DNA of 64,000 nucleotides from an uncultured Methanoregula sp. (GTDB taxonomy: Archaea; Halobacteriota; Methanomicrobia; Methanomicrobiales; Methanospirillaceae): positions 1,919,795-1,983,794 of the forward strand of contig NZ_OY787453.1 of NCBI RefSeq assembly GCF_963678795.1, given 5' to 3'. Both the position numbers and the translations under genes were made by a program. The notes under the pieces are model-generated. The model was not told the DNA's origin and made no database searches. It was given only the letters and a program-made list of their open reading frames with translations. This document shows positions 26,170 to 34,666 of this stretch, one piece after another. Every line of letters starts with the position of its first letter. The stretch's first letter is position 1.

Positions 26170-27329
26170 CACCTCTTCAGACCCTTGCCGGAAAAGAGAT
26201 CGTTGTTGCCGTTACCGGGAGCATTGCAGCAGTCGAAACTATAAAACTCATCCATGCATTGCGAAGACGGGGGGCCGCTGTACAGACCGTCATGAGCGCA
26301 GCGGCCGAGGGCATCATCTCCCCGGATGCACTGACGTATGCAAGCGGCAGGGATGCAATAACACGGATTTCGGGCCGAGTGGAACATGTCACATTCTGTG
26401 GCGATGGCGGCAGTGCTGACCTCCTGCTTATCGCTCCCTGTACTGCGAACACCCTCAGTAAAACAGCCTGCGGGATCGATGATACCCCGGTTACAACCTT
26501 CGCCACTACTGCTCTCGGAAGCGGCAAGCCTGTACTCATCGTCCCTGCCATGCATCACAGCATGTACCGCCACCCGGCGCTCCTGGAAAATATCCGGAAA
26601 CTCAGGAGCTGGGGTGTTGGCATTGTCGAACCCCGGATTGAGGAAGGAAAGGCAAAAATTGCTGACACCGAAGAGATTGTCCTCCGGTGCGAACGGATGA
26701 TCCTCGGGAAGATACTTGCCGGCAGGAGCGTGCTTATCACGAGTGGAGCCTGCCGCGAGCCGGTTGATGATGTCCGGGTACTTACCACGCGATCAAGCGG
26801 GCAGATGGGACGGGCTCTTGCCCTGCAGGCATTCCGGCTTGGTGCTGATGTGACGGTTGTTCATCGCGACACGTTTCCCTGCGTGAATAACCTGAGTACC
26901 GAAAGTGCCGCAGACATGCGTGCTGCAGTTCTCCTGCACCTTGCGGAAAATGATGGAACTGACATCTACATCAGCGCTGCGGCAATCTCGGATTTTGCCC
27001 CACTTAAACAGGACCGCAAGATTCCAAGCGGAAAACCCTCCATGATCCGGCTTGATCCTCTCCCGAAACTTCTCGACGAAGTGCTCCTGAAGTACTCACC
27101 CCTCGTCGTTGCCTTCAAACTGGGAAGGGAACCTGAGAAGAAGGCAAAGGAAATGATCGAAAAAGGCGTCTCCCTCGTCCTGATGAATCCCCCCGAGACC
27201 ATGGGGAGCACAAGCGGGGATTACATACAGATGAGTGCACAGGGGAGCCTGCCCTGCAAGGGAACAAAAGAGGAGATCGCAGCGGTCATCTGGGAGACGC
27301 TCATCCGGGAACACCTCCGATCCGGATGA
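26166..27329 (+). CDS. coaBC: Bifunctional phosphopantothenoylcysteine decarboxylase / phosphopantothenate-cysteine ligase
   Basis: This 387-residue fusion makes 4'-phosphopantetheine for CoA. The N-terminal flavoprotein (CoaC) shows VVAVTGSIAAVE, LIAPCTANTLSKTACGI and the VPAMHHSM substrate-recognition motif. The CoaB half has TSGACREPVDDVRVLTTRSS and then SAAISDFAP and a KIPSGK lysine. I start at ATG 26166, overlapping the taw2 stop (ATGA); an upstream in-frame start would add ten residues encoded inside taw2. Pantoate kinase and phosphopantothenate synthetase follow, so three CoA-pathway genes are consecutive. Confidence 0.93.
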   Translation: MTPLQTLAGKEIVVAVTGSIAAVETIKLIHALRRRGAAVQTVMSAAAEGIISPDALTYASGRDAITRISGRVEHVTFCGDGGSADLLLIAPCTANTLSKTACGIDDTPVTTFATTALGSGKPVLIVPAMHHSMYRHPALLENIRKLRSWGVGIVEPRIEEGKAKIADTEEIVLRCERMILGKILAGRSVLITSGACREPVDDVRVLTTRSSGQMGRALALQAFRLGADVTVVHRDTFPCVNNLSTESAADMRAAVLLHLAENDGTDIYISAAAISDFAPLKQDRKIPSGKPSMIRLDPLPKLLDEVLLKYSPLVVAFKLGREPEKKAKEMIEKGVSLVLMNPPETMGSTSGDYIQMSAQGSLPCKGTKEEIAAVIWETLIREHLRSG

Positions 27330-27384
27330 GGATTGTTTAAAGAGAAAAACCGCACTAATGATCCGGTAGATTTGTTTCGTTCCC

Positions 27385-28248
27385 ATGAGCCAGACATCCG
27401 TTACTGCCTATTGCCCGGGCCACATATCCGGTTATTTCAAGCGGGTAGTCGGAGCGGACCTGGCATCAACGGGAAGTATCGGGGCCGGCATTGTGATCAG
27501 CGAAGGGGTTACCGCCACGATCTCACCTTCAGAAACTACTTCAATCTGCATCAGGCAGCACTCGCCGTTCAGGAACAATCCGGTAATCTCCGATTCTTCC
27601 CCGCCACTGTCGTTCGTCCTCGAGCGGCTTGGTGTGAATGCAACCGTCATCACGGAATGCAACCTCCCGATCGGGGCCGGCTTCGGCCTCTCCGCTGCTG
27701 CCCTCCTCTCAACGCTCACCGCAGTAAACCAGCTTTTCGGGCTCGATCTCAGCACTCACGACATTGCGCTCTCTGCACACGAAACAGAAGTTATCCATAA
27801 GACCGGTCTTGGCGATGTCTCGGCCTGCCAGGGAGGGGGGCGGGTACTCCGGAAAGGACCGGGAATCGATGCAGATATCGAGAGAGAATTTGATATCCGG
27901 GAGCCGTTGTATGCAGTTAGTTTCGGCCCCATTCATACACCATCAGTTCTCGGTTCACCGGATCAGATGGAGCGGGTCTCAACCGCATTTCCCCGGTTGT
28001 ACCCGGAGAGTCCTGCAGGTTTTTTCAACATGTCTCAGCAGTTTGCAAAAGACAGCGGACTCATGACAGATGAAGTGAGAAAGGTACTGGACATCTGTAA
28101 TGAAGCGGGAATCCTGTCAAGTATGACCATGTTGGGAAACGGTGTATTTGCCTGCGGCAGGAATGCAAAAGAAGTGCTCAGCGCATTTGGTAATGTGTAC
28201 GAGTTCACGGTAGCTGACCGCGGGGCCCGGATTATTGGTGAAAGATAA
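27385..28248 (+). CDS. Pantoate kinase
   Basis: The 287-residue protein is a GHMP-family kinase. Its phosphate-binding loop is LPIGAGFGLSAAALLS near residue 92, and the N-terminus (AYCPGHISGYFK) is typical of archaeal pantoate kinase (PoK). It phosphorylates pantoate to 4-phosphopantoate, the archaeal route that replaces bacterial PanC/PanK. The next gene, starting on its last base, encodes the enzyme that uses this product, which makes the assignment firm. Confidence 0.93.
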   Translation: MSQTSVTAYCPGHISGYFKRVVGADLASTGSIGAGIVISEGVTATISPSETTSICIRQHSPFRNNPVISDSSPPLSFVLERLGVNATVITECNLPIGAGFGLSAAALLSTLTAVNQLFGLDLSTHDIALSAHETEVIHKTGLGDVSACQGGGRVLRKGPGIDADIEREFDIREPLYAVSFGPIHTPSVLGSPDQMERVSTAFPRLYPESPAGFFNMSQQFAKDSGLMTDEVRKVLDICNEAGILSSMTMLGNGVFACGRNAKEVLSAFGNVYEFTVADRGARIIGER

Positions 28249-28979
28249 TGATCCCCAAAAGCCATCCCCGTTACCGCTCACTTGTCACCCGCGAACGGCT
28301 CGCGGGCTGTGCCAGGAGCGGAATTGTCTCATGGGAAGGACTCACGGCCCATGGACGGGGAGAAGCGTTCGATTATCTTCTTGGGGAAAAGACAACCGAA
28401 AGTGCCCGCCTCGCTGAGAGGACTGCCGCTGCGATGCTCACTTCAGCCCGTCATCCTGTGATATCTGTAAACGGGAATACTGCAGCCCTTGCAGCACAGG
28501 AAATAGCAGCTTTGCAGAAAGCAAGCGGGGCACAGGTGGAAGTCAACCTCTTTCACCGGACAGAAGAACGGGTACAGCAGATAGAAGACCTTCTGCGATC
28601 GGCTGGAGCCGATGTCTTCTCCGGGGAGGCCGAACGCCTTCTTCCCCTCGATCACGACCGGGCATGGTGCCGTCGCGAGGGGATGTATTCCGCTGATGTC
28701 ATACTCGTTCCGCTTGAGGATGGCGACCGTTGCGAAGCTCTCGTTCGCATGGGAAAGACCGTTATCGCCATTGACCTCAACCCCCTTTCGCGCACTGCAC
28801 GGAGGGCAACCCTCACGATCGTCGATGAACTTACCCGCGCACTCCCGGAAATTTCCCGGGCATGCCACGATCTGACCCAAAAAGACAAAAAACATCTTAC
28901 CGAATCCCTGAATAATCATTATCTTTTATCTGAGGCAATACGTGAAATGACTGAGAGGCTGAACCATGCTCTGGACTGA
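28248..28979 (+). CDS. 4-Phosphopantoate-beta-alanine ligase (phosphopantothenate synthetase)
   Basis: The 243-residue protein belongs to the archaeal phosphopantothenate synthetase family (COG1701), recognised by IPKSHPRYRSLVTRERLA at the start, ISVNGNTAALA near residue 75, an NLFHRTEERV segment, and AIDLNPLSRTARRA near 175. It joins 4-phosphopantoate and beta-alanine using ATP. It is translationally coupled to pantoate kinase and overlaps the next (RFC-like) gene by 14 bases, an odd operon partner. Confidence 0.93.
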   Translation: MIPKSHPRYRSLVTRERLAGCARSGIVSWEGLTAHGRGEAFDYLLGEKTTESARLAERTAAAMLTSARHPVISVNGNTAALAAQEIAALQKASGAQVEVNLFHRTEERVQQIEDLLRSAGADVFSGEAERLLPLDHDRAWCRREGMYSADVILVPLEDGDRCEALVRMGKTVIAIDLNPLSRTARRATLTIVDELTRALPEISRACHDLTQKDKKHLTESLNNHYLLSEAIREMTERLNHALD

Positions 28980-29961
28980 ACAATTCCGGCCGGGAACCCT
29001 CGATGAGATCATTGGACAGGACCAGGTCATGCGCCATCTTTCACGGTTTGCTGCCTCAAAAACTGTGCCGCACCTCATCCTCACCGGCCCTCACGGTACT
29101 GGCAAAAGTGTTGCCGCAGAGTGTTTTGCAAAAGCGCTCTACGGGGAGAACTGGGAACAGAACACTTCCGTCTTCCCCACGGCAGACGTGTTCCTTCAGG
29201 GGAAAGCGTTCCTTGAACAGGACGAACGGTTTCTCCACGTTTACCAGAAAAGCCAGTCCCTCATCACCAATTTCAAGTACGTCATCAAATGGTACGCCTC
29301 CATGCGCCCCCTTGACGCAGAATTCAAGCTGATAGTATTCGAAGATGCGCATGCCCTGACACGGGATGCCCAACAGGCGCTGCGCAGGATCATGGAACGG
29401 ACAAGCGGTACCTGCCGGTTCATACTTACAACTACCAACCAGAGTGCACTCATCCCGTCCATCACGTCACGCTGTCTCCCGTTATTTTTTGCTCCTCTCG
29501 GGCAGGATCTTGTACTGGAAAAACTCCGGTCTATCAAAGATCAACAGAACCAGGATTATCATCCCTGTTCGGATGACGAGCTGGATCTCATCGCCCAGGC
29601 TGCACAGGGAGATCTTCGCCGGGCTATCCTGCTGATCCAGGTTGCACTCCAGACAGGGCGCTGCGGCGACCTGTTTCACATTGCCCAGTCAGAGACAGCA
29701 ACAGTTGCAGATTCCGCAATCGCCACACTCAAGGCAGGGGATGCAAAAGGAGCTGTCCGCAAGCTGGAATCGCTCATGATCGATTACGGTCTTTCGGGAA
29801 GCGAGGTCTTTTCCGGGATCCGGAGCACTATCCGGCGCGAATACAACCATCCCGATCTTGTCATTGCCCTTGCTGATGCGGAATACCGCACGCGGCATGC
29901 AAACAACGAGTTTATTCAGGTATCTGCCTTTGCAACCGGCATCCAGGGGATCTTTCCATGA
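28966..29961 (+). CDS. Second RFC small-subunit-like AAA+ ATPase
   Basis: The 331-residue protein is a diverged paralogue of RfcS. Walker A (GPHGTGKS near residue 45) and the SRC motif (ITSRC near 165) are intact. The Walker B DEAD-type box reads VFEDAHAL, so the aspartate/glutamate pair is swapped and the last aspartate is histidine. Some methanogens carry two RFC small subunits that form a heteropentameric clamp loader; this may be the second. It lies in a CoA/methyltransferase operon rather than with replication genes, and overlaps both neighbours. Confidence 0.82.
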   Translation: MLWTEQFRPGTLDEIIGQDQVMRHLSRFAASKTVPHLILTGPHGTGKSVAAECFAKALYGENWEQNTSVFPTADVFLQGKAFLEQDERFLHVYQKSQSLITNFKYVIKWYASMRPLDAEFKLIVFEDAHALTRDAQQALRRIMERTSGTCRFILTTTNQSALIPSITSRCLPLFFAPLGQDLVLEKLRSIKDQQNQDYHPCSDDELDLIAQAAQGDLRRAILLIQVALQTGRCGDLFHIAQSETATVADSAIATLKAGDAKGAVRKLESLMIDYGLSGSEVFSGIRSTIRREYNHPDLVIALADAEYRTRHANNEFIQVSAFATGIQGIFP

Positions 29962-30689
29962 GCTCGGCAAAACAGGATAAAATCCGGGAGCATTACGATA
30001 CCGTTGCCGATACCTATGACGATTACTACGATCAATATCGCGGAAGGAACTACCACAACCACATCAGTAGTTATATGATCCGGGCCCTGCCGGAAAAAGG
30101 AAAACTTCTCGATATCGGATGCGGAACCGGCCTCTTTATCGAGAAATACATCCAGAACGGGGGTACTGCCATCGGCCTTGATATCAGCAGACGGATGCTT
30201 GTCCAGGCAAGAAAGCGGTGCGCGTGCAGCGAATTCACACTAGCTTCCGCGGATACGGTCCCGTTCAGCGACAACTCGTTTGACGCCGTTTCAAGTCTCC
30301 TGGTATTTAGCTACGTCAAAGACCCTCAGGAAATGCTCAACGAGGTTTACCGGGTGCTCCGGCCCGGGGGATCCATTGCCATCTGTACTCTCGGGAAAAA
30401 ACTGATCACAAAAGGGATACCGGCGCTCTATTACCTCAGCGAAAAAATGAACGTCAACCATATCCTGATGAAAGATTTCGGGGAACACTATTTTGACAGG
30501 GATGAGATGAACCGGCTGTTCTGCAATGCCGGATTCGGAGATATTTCTATCGGATGGTGCTCGTTTGCCCATATAGATATGATCGATCCGATCTTCCACC
30601 TGGCAAGAAAGATGGAGCCATTTGTCGAGAAACGGATTCCCCAGCTTGCGTATAACATCTTTGTCAGTGCAAAAAAACCGGCTGACTAG
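29958..30689 (+). CDS. Class I SAM-dependent methyltransferase
   Basis: The 243-residue protein has a methyltransferase-11 domain: motif I LLDIGCGTGLFIEKY near residue 50, an acidic ribose-binding loop (IGLDISRRML), ADTVPFSDNSFDAVSS and EVYRVLRPGGSIAICT. This is the UbiE/MenG-like fold, used on many small molecules. The substrate is unknown. It overlaps the RFC-like gene by four bases. Its stop codon shares the bases CTAG with the stop of the convergent AIR-synthase-like gene. Confidence 0.83.
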   Translation: MSSAKQDKIREHYDTVADTYDDYYDQYRGRNYHNHISSYMIRALPEKGKLLDIGCGTGLFIEKYIQNGGTAIGLDISRRMLVQARKRCACSEFTLASADTVPFSDNSFDAVSSLLVFSYVKDPQEMLNEVYRVLRPGGSIAICTLGKKLITKGIPALYYLSEKMNVNHILMKDFGEHYFDRDEMNRLFCNAGFGDISIGWCSFAHIDMIDPIFHLARKMEPFVEKRIPQLAYNIFVSAKKPAD

Positions 30690-32026
30690 GAACCGGTTCC
30701 TTTCTGCTTCTTCATCAGGTTTGCAAGCACACGCTGCTTTTTCTGTATCGCAGCTTCAGATGCCCGCAGGACATTCTCTTTCATCTCATCGAAATTTCTT
30801 ACATCCGTATCGGCAACTTTTTTCACGGGCGTGTACGCCGATTCCCGGAAACGGGGGGCAAAATCCTGCTCTTTCCCTTCGACCATGAGGACGGATTCGG
30901 GCTTTCCTTTTTCCGCGTACCCGATCGCATGTATCTTCACCCCAGCGGATTTTATAACCCGGCAGATCTCGTCCGCAGCATCAGGAGGTGCTACGATGAG
31001 GAGTGCATCGAGGGATACGCCAAGATAATCGATCTGCAGTTTTTCAAGCATCCTGCGGACATGAGGTTCAACAAGACCTGACATCGCCGCTTCATCGATA
31101 ACAATCTTACATCCGGCCGTTTCCGCCATCTCGAAGGCGTCGCCCCGCAAACCGCCATTGGTTACATCGGTCATGGCATGGATATGGTAAAAAATATCGT
31201 TCTTCATGAGAGTTTCGCACGCGGTAAGGAAGTTAAGATTGATAGTTTGTTCGACAACCTCGGGAAACCCGGAGTAGATAGCCGCGGTAGCAATGGTTCC
31301 TCCCCCGGCACCTTCAGTCATCAGAAGAACATCGCCCGGGGCTGTTGATTTGCGGGCGGTGAGATGATCTGCAACTCCGACAGCGCCTACGCAGCCCGTG
31401 AGACGGTTGCCAAGCACCATGTCCCCCCCGATGCGAAGCGTTGACCCGGTCACGAGCGGGACGTTCATCGCTTCACCCACGGTTGTGATACCAGCGGTAT
31501 AATCGAAAATCTTGGCTACATCCCCATCATCGGCCACATGGATATCGGAGAAAAGCATGACCGGTTTTGCACCCATTACATAAGTATCCCGCAAGGTCGC
31601 ACGGGTTACATGAAACCCGGCAAGGTACGGGAAATCGGAAAGGCGCGAGTGCATGCCATCCACAGTACAGATAATATAGTTACCGCCGGCAGAGACGGCT
31701 CCGGCATCATCCATCTCGTCCACACCTACCGATGCCGAGGTTTTACCAATGATCCGGGCAATCTGGCGATGCGCGAAAAAATCGCCTTTCCCACGGGAAC
31801 CAACTCCGAATTCCCCCATTTTTACACCAGCGGCTTCAAAAGAAAAAAAATCTCCGGATAAGTTGCGGCTGTTCTTCACTTCCTGGATAACCGCTTCTGC
31901 AAATGCTGATGCATAGGAGGAATTTGTCTTTTTCATCCGTATGATGTGGTCGGTGAGACTCTTGTGAATAGCCGGTTCCTCTTCACCGTCAGCAAGCTTC
32001 CTGCGGACAAATTCCTCAACATCCAT
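30686..32026 (-). CDS. AIR synthase-related protein (PurM/HypE superfamily, COG1973-like)
   Basis: The 446-residue protein has the PurM/HypE/SelD two-domain fold: an N-terminal domain with GKGDFF, a VDEMDDAGAV segment (nucleotide-binding Asp cluster) and TVDGMHSRL, then a C-terminal domain with GDVLLMTEGAGGGTIATAA and MTDVTNGGLRGDAFE. An N-terminal helical region of about 80 residues and a coiled, lysine-rich C-terminus extend the core. Methanogens have several such proteins of unknown function, apart from HypE and PurM themselves. It uses ATP by homology. It stands alone on the minus strand. Confidence 0.75.
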   Translation of the reverse strand: MDVEEFVRRKLADGEEEPAIHKSLTDHIIRMKKTNSSYASAFAEAVIQEVKNSRNLSGDFFSFEAAGVKMGEFGVGSRGKGDFFAHRQIARIIGKTSASVGVDEMDDAGAVSAGGNYIICTVDGMHSRLSDFPYLAGFHVTRATLRDTYVMGAKPVMLFSDIHVADDGDVAKIFDYTAGITTVGEAMNVPLVTGSTLRIGGDMVLGNRLTGCVGAVGVADHLTARKSTAPGDVLLMTEGAGGGTIATAAIYSGFPEVVEQTINLNFLTACETLMKNDIFYHIHAMTDVTNGGLRGDAFEMAETAGCKIVIDEAAMSGLVEPHVRRMLEKLQIDYLGVSLDALLIVAPPDAADEICRVIKSAGVKIHAIGYAEKGKPESVLMVEGKEQDFAPRFRESAYTPVKKVADTDVRNFDEMKENVLRASEAAIQKKQRVLANLMKKQKGTGS

Positions 32027-32086
32027 ACCATTCTGTACGCGAAATAGGCATAAAAAGGGGAGGGATTCGACGACAGAGTTGCTGGA

Positions 32087-33070
32087 TTACCGGAGAAGGA
32101 TCCCAAAGACATCCGAAAAACAATGAAGTGCATCATCAAACTTTCCATTCTTAAAAAGGGACATCCCTTTCACGATATGGATCCTTACATCCTTGACATC
32201 GATATAATATGCCTTGTCAAAAGCCCGTGCTGATTCTTCAAGTCTTCCCAGCATGAAGCAGGAGTTACTCATGACAACCCAGGCATCCGCATTTGCCGGA
32301 TCAATCTTGAGGGTTTTTTCAAGACAGATTATCGCATCCGCATGCCGGCCGAGCATGCTCAGGGCAAGACCTTTGCGATACAGGGATTTCGCATCATCGG
32401 GATAAATTGCCAGAGCCCGTTCGAGCACATCAGAGGCTTCCTGATAACGTCTGAGGTTGATCAGCGCGGCTCCTTTCTTAGCCAGAGCTGACTGATAATA
32501 CGGATATATCTTCAGGGCCCGGTCATAACAGGCGATCTCTTCCTCATACCGCTTCAGCATCCCGCACGCATACCCTTTGTTGACCCACGCTGAAAGGTAA
32601 CGGGGGCGGATCTCCACTGCGCGCTCGCAGCAGCGTATTTCAGCTTCGTATTTTCCCAGCATGCCGAGAGCGACACCCTTGTTGTTCCAGGCGGTCGCAT
32701 TCTCAGGATCGATCTGCAGGGCCTGCCGGCAGCATTCAGCCTTCTCCAAAAACCGGTCCAGCATCCCGCAGGCAAACCCTTTGGTATTCCAGGCCTCAAT
32801 GCAGCGGGGATCCAACCGGAGAGCTTTGTCACAACAGGCAATCTCCTCATCAAAACGCCCGAGCTTCCCCAATGCAAAACCCCTGCCCACCCATGCCAGC
32901 GGAAGATTCGGATCAATGGCAAGCGCGAGAGAGAAAGAAGTGAGCGCGTCTTCGTGCCGCCCCTCGCGCCCCAGTGACATCCCCTCCAGGTACAATTCCC
33001 TTGCAGTCCTGCGGGGAGGTACATCATCAGATAATTCCGGTTCAGGGATCATAGGGTGCTGTCCTTGCAT
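32087..33070 (-). CDS. Tetratricopeptide-repeat protein
   Basis: The 327-residue soluble protein consists almost entirely of about eight 34-residue TPR units, for instance AWNTKGFACGMLDRFLEKAE and AWNNKGVALGMLGKYEAEI. Unusually many cysteines occur in the second helices (EIACCDKAL, KAECCRQAL, EIRCCERAV). No catalytic domain or signal peptide is seen, so it is likely a cytoplasmic scaffold. The start is taken at 33070; an internal ATG six codons later is also possible. Confidence 0.85.
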   Translation of the reverse strand: MQGQHPMIPEPELSDDVPPRRTARELYLEGMSLGREGRHEDALTSFSLALAIDPNLPLAWVGRGFALGKLGRFDEEIACCDKALRLDPRCIEAWNTKGFACGMLDRFLEKAECCRQALQIDPENATAWNNKGVALGMLGKYEAEIRCCERAVEIRPRYLSAWVNKGYACGMLKRYEEEIACYDRALKIYPYYQSALAKKGAALINLRRYQEASDVLERALAIYPDDAKSLYRKGLALSMLGRHADAIICLEKTLKIDPANADAWVVMSNSCFMLGRLEESARAFDKAYYIDVKDVRIHIVKGMSLFKNGKFDDALHCFSDVFGILLR

Positions 33071-33247
33071 GTCAGTGTTCTATTTCAATTTTCTATGTTG
33101 ACGTCGTATTTATGTTAGCGGATACATTACGGACAATCCTGCAGGAAAGAACAGAATATACATTCAGATTATTACAGTTCACGGGATAGTTTTTTTTATA
33201 AAACAATATAATAAAAAATATAAATATTTAATGAAATATATGAAAAT

Positions 33248-33760
33248 GTGGTGTCCGATTCCTTCTCAGACAAAGGGTCTTCCGTTGCTATCGGAGTTGT
33301 GATTCTCGTTGCAATTACCGTTATCCTTGCAATACTCGTACTCCTGCTTTTTCATATGCCCACGTTCTCTAATGAAGAACAGAAAATCCCGGCAATTTTT
33401 AAAATAATAAGTATCCAGCATACTGATGAGCACGGTGTTTTGACATATGACAGTTACATGGTCGTCTTGAATACGGCTGATCATGGATATAAAACCAGAT
33501 TGATCTATGCCAAAACCTATAAAAACGGAGTATTACTGAATTGTGCAATTCCAACCCTGAATGGAGAGGATTTCGTAAAAAAAACCCATCATTATGATGT
33601 ACAGTATATCCGGGGGGCCAAAGGAGAGACCTGGTATGCCGGTGCAACGATCGGAATTGATTACGAGGACAAAACGTTTCGTCCAGGTGACATTGTAACA
33701 TTTGACGTACTTGACAGCACGACAGAACAGATCATCTCAAGCCATACATTCAAAGCTTGA
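33248..33760 (+). CDS. Type IV pilin-like protein (DUF1628-type N-terminus)
   Basis: The 170-residue protein begins with a short polar leader (SDSFSDKGSS) and then a hydrophobic stretch VAIGVVILVAITVILAILVLLL. This matches class III (archaeal prepilin) signals cleaved by a prepilin peptidase. The remaining domain is a small beta-rich ectodomain. The start is GTG at 33248 (or GTG 33251); no ATG is in frame. The very AT-rich DNA upstream (33190-33235) supplies several TATA-like elements, and the start could be leaderless. No pilus assembly genes are near, so it may be an orphan surface pilin. Confidence 0.65.
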   Translation: MVSDSFSDKGSSVAIGVVILVAITVILAILVLLLFHMPTFSNEEQKIPAIFKIISIQHTDEHGVLTYDSYMVVLNTADHGYKTRLIYAKTYKNGVLLNCAIPTLNGEDFVKKTHHYDVQYIRGAKGETWYAGATIGIDYEDKTFRPGDIVTFDVLDSTTEQIISSHTFKA

Positions 33761-33776
33761 GATTGAGGAAAATGGT

Positions 33777-33968
33777 TTAATCATCAAGGCGTTTGAAAAC
33801 ACCTTTTTTGGCCTTGAGTATTTTACATTCCGGGCATCGCCAGGTATCCGGAACATCTTCCCATGCAGTCCCGGCAGGGACACCATTCTTGGGATCGCCC
33901 TTTACCGGATCATAGATGTAATGACATTCAAGACAGACCCAGCGGCTTAGTTTTGCAGCTTGCGACAT
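33777..33968 (-). CDS. Rubredoxin
   Basis: The 63-residue protein has two C-x2-C pairs (WVCLECHYIYDP and WRCPECKILK) that hold one iron atom, with the usual GVPAGTAWEDVPDTWRCPEC segment between and the aromatic residues of the core. Rubredoxin is a small electron carrier, in methanogens often part of the oxygen or superoxide defence. It is a single-gene unit convergent with the pilin-like gene. Confidence 0.95.
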   Translation of the reverse strand: MSQAAKLSRWVCLECHYIYDPVKGDPKNGVPAGTAWEDVPDTWRCPECKILKAKKGVFKRLDD

Positions 33969-34070
33969 GATATCTCCAACTCCGCAACCAATGAGATTTA
34001 CCCATTTTTATGTTCCGTTTATTCATAAGAATACTCCTCTCCGGGCAAAGAGATTACTCTCACGCCCCGG

Positions 34071-34628
34071 TCAGGAACATAATGGGAGATTACGTGCATA
34101 AAGACGGGCGACACGGAGAGGTTCAGGAATCTTGCCATCAAGGGTAAAATCCCTGCACAACCGGGCTGCATCATCCGTGGAGATTCCCCATGATCGTATG
34201 AAACTGGTATTACCCCTTGTGAGTTCGACCGGGAGGCGTTCCCCCAGTTGCAGGTATGCAGCAACCCGACGTTCATCCCCTGGAAAATGATGCCGTATAT
34301 CCTCAATGAGACCCGGGGACTCCTCATACGTGACACAGATGACCGGTATACCGGTTTTTTCTGTAATTCGGGCAGGATCAAGGATATTGAACCAGGCAAT
34401 CACGCACCCGGAAAGGAGAATTACATTGAGATCAGCCCGGTCCAGTGAGAGAACCATCCCAAGCACAGTTTCCGTGGCGTCCATTCCACCGACCGTGACG
34501 CGGCCGAAGGAGAATCCATCGATCCTGAGATCTTTCCGCATCACGACCCCCGCCAGGTTTGAAACAGTCCGGCCGGAATAGCTTTCAGCTATGCCCAATG
34601 CCCGCAACCCTTTCTTGGGGATATGCAT
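34071..34628 (-). CDS. DUF99 protein (UPF0215, endonuclease V-like)
   Basis: The 185-residue protein matches DUF99, an archaeal family related in fold to endonuclease V. Signs are LRALGIAESYSG at the N-terminus, DGFSFGRVTVGGMDATE near residue 37, and a later NVILLSGCVIAWFNILD segment followed by PVICVTYEESPG. The function is unknown; a role in nucleic-acid metabolism has been suggested from the fold. Its start is only 38 bases from that of the divergent glycosyltransferase gene. Confidence 0.85.
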   Translation of the reverse strand: MHIPKKGLRALGIAESYSGRTVSNLAGVVMRKDLRIDGFSFGRVTVGGMDATETVLGMVLSLDRADLNVILLSGCVIAWFNILDPARITEKTGIPVICVTYEESPGLIEDIRHHFPGDERRVAAYLQLGERLPVELTRGNTSFIRSWGISTDDAARLCRDFTLDGKIPEPLRVARLYARNLPLCS

Positions 34629-34666
34629 AGAAGCACTTATGACAACCGATTAAAAATACTATACTA

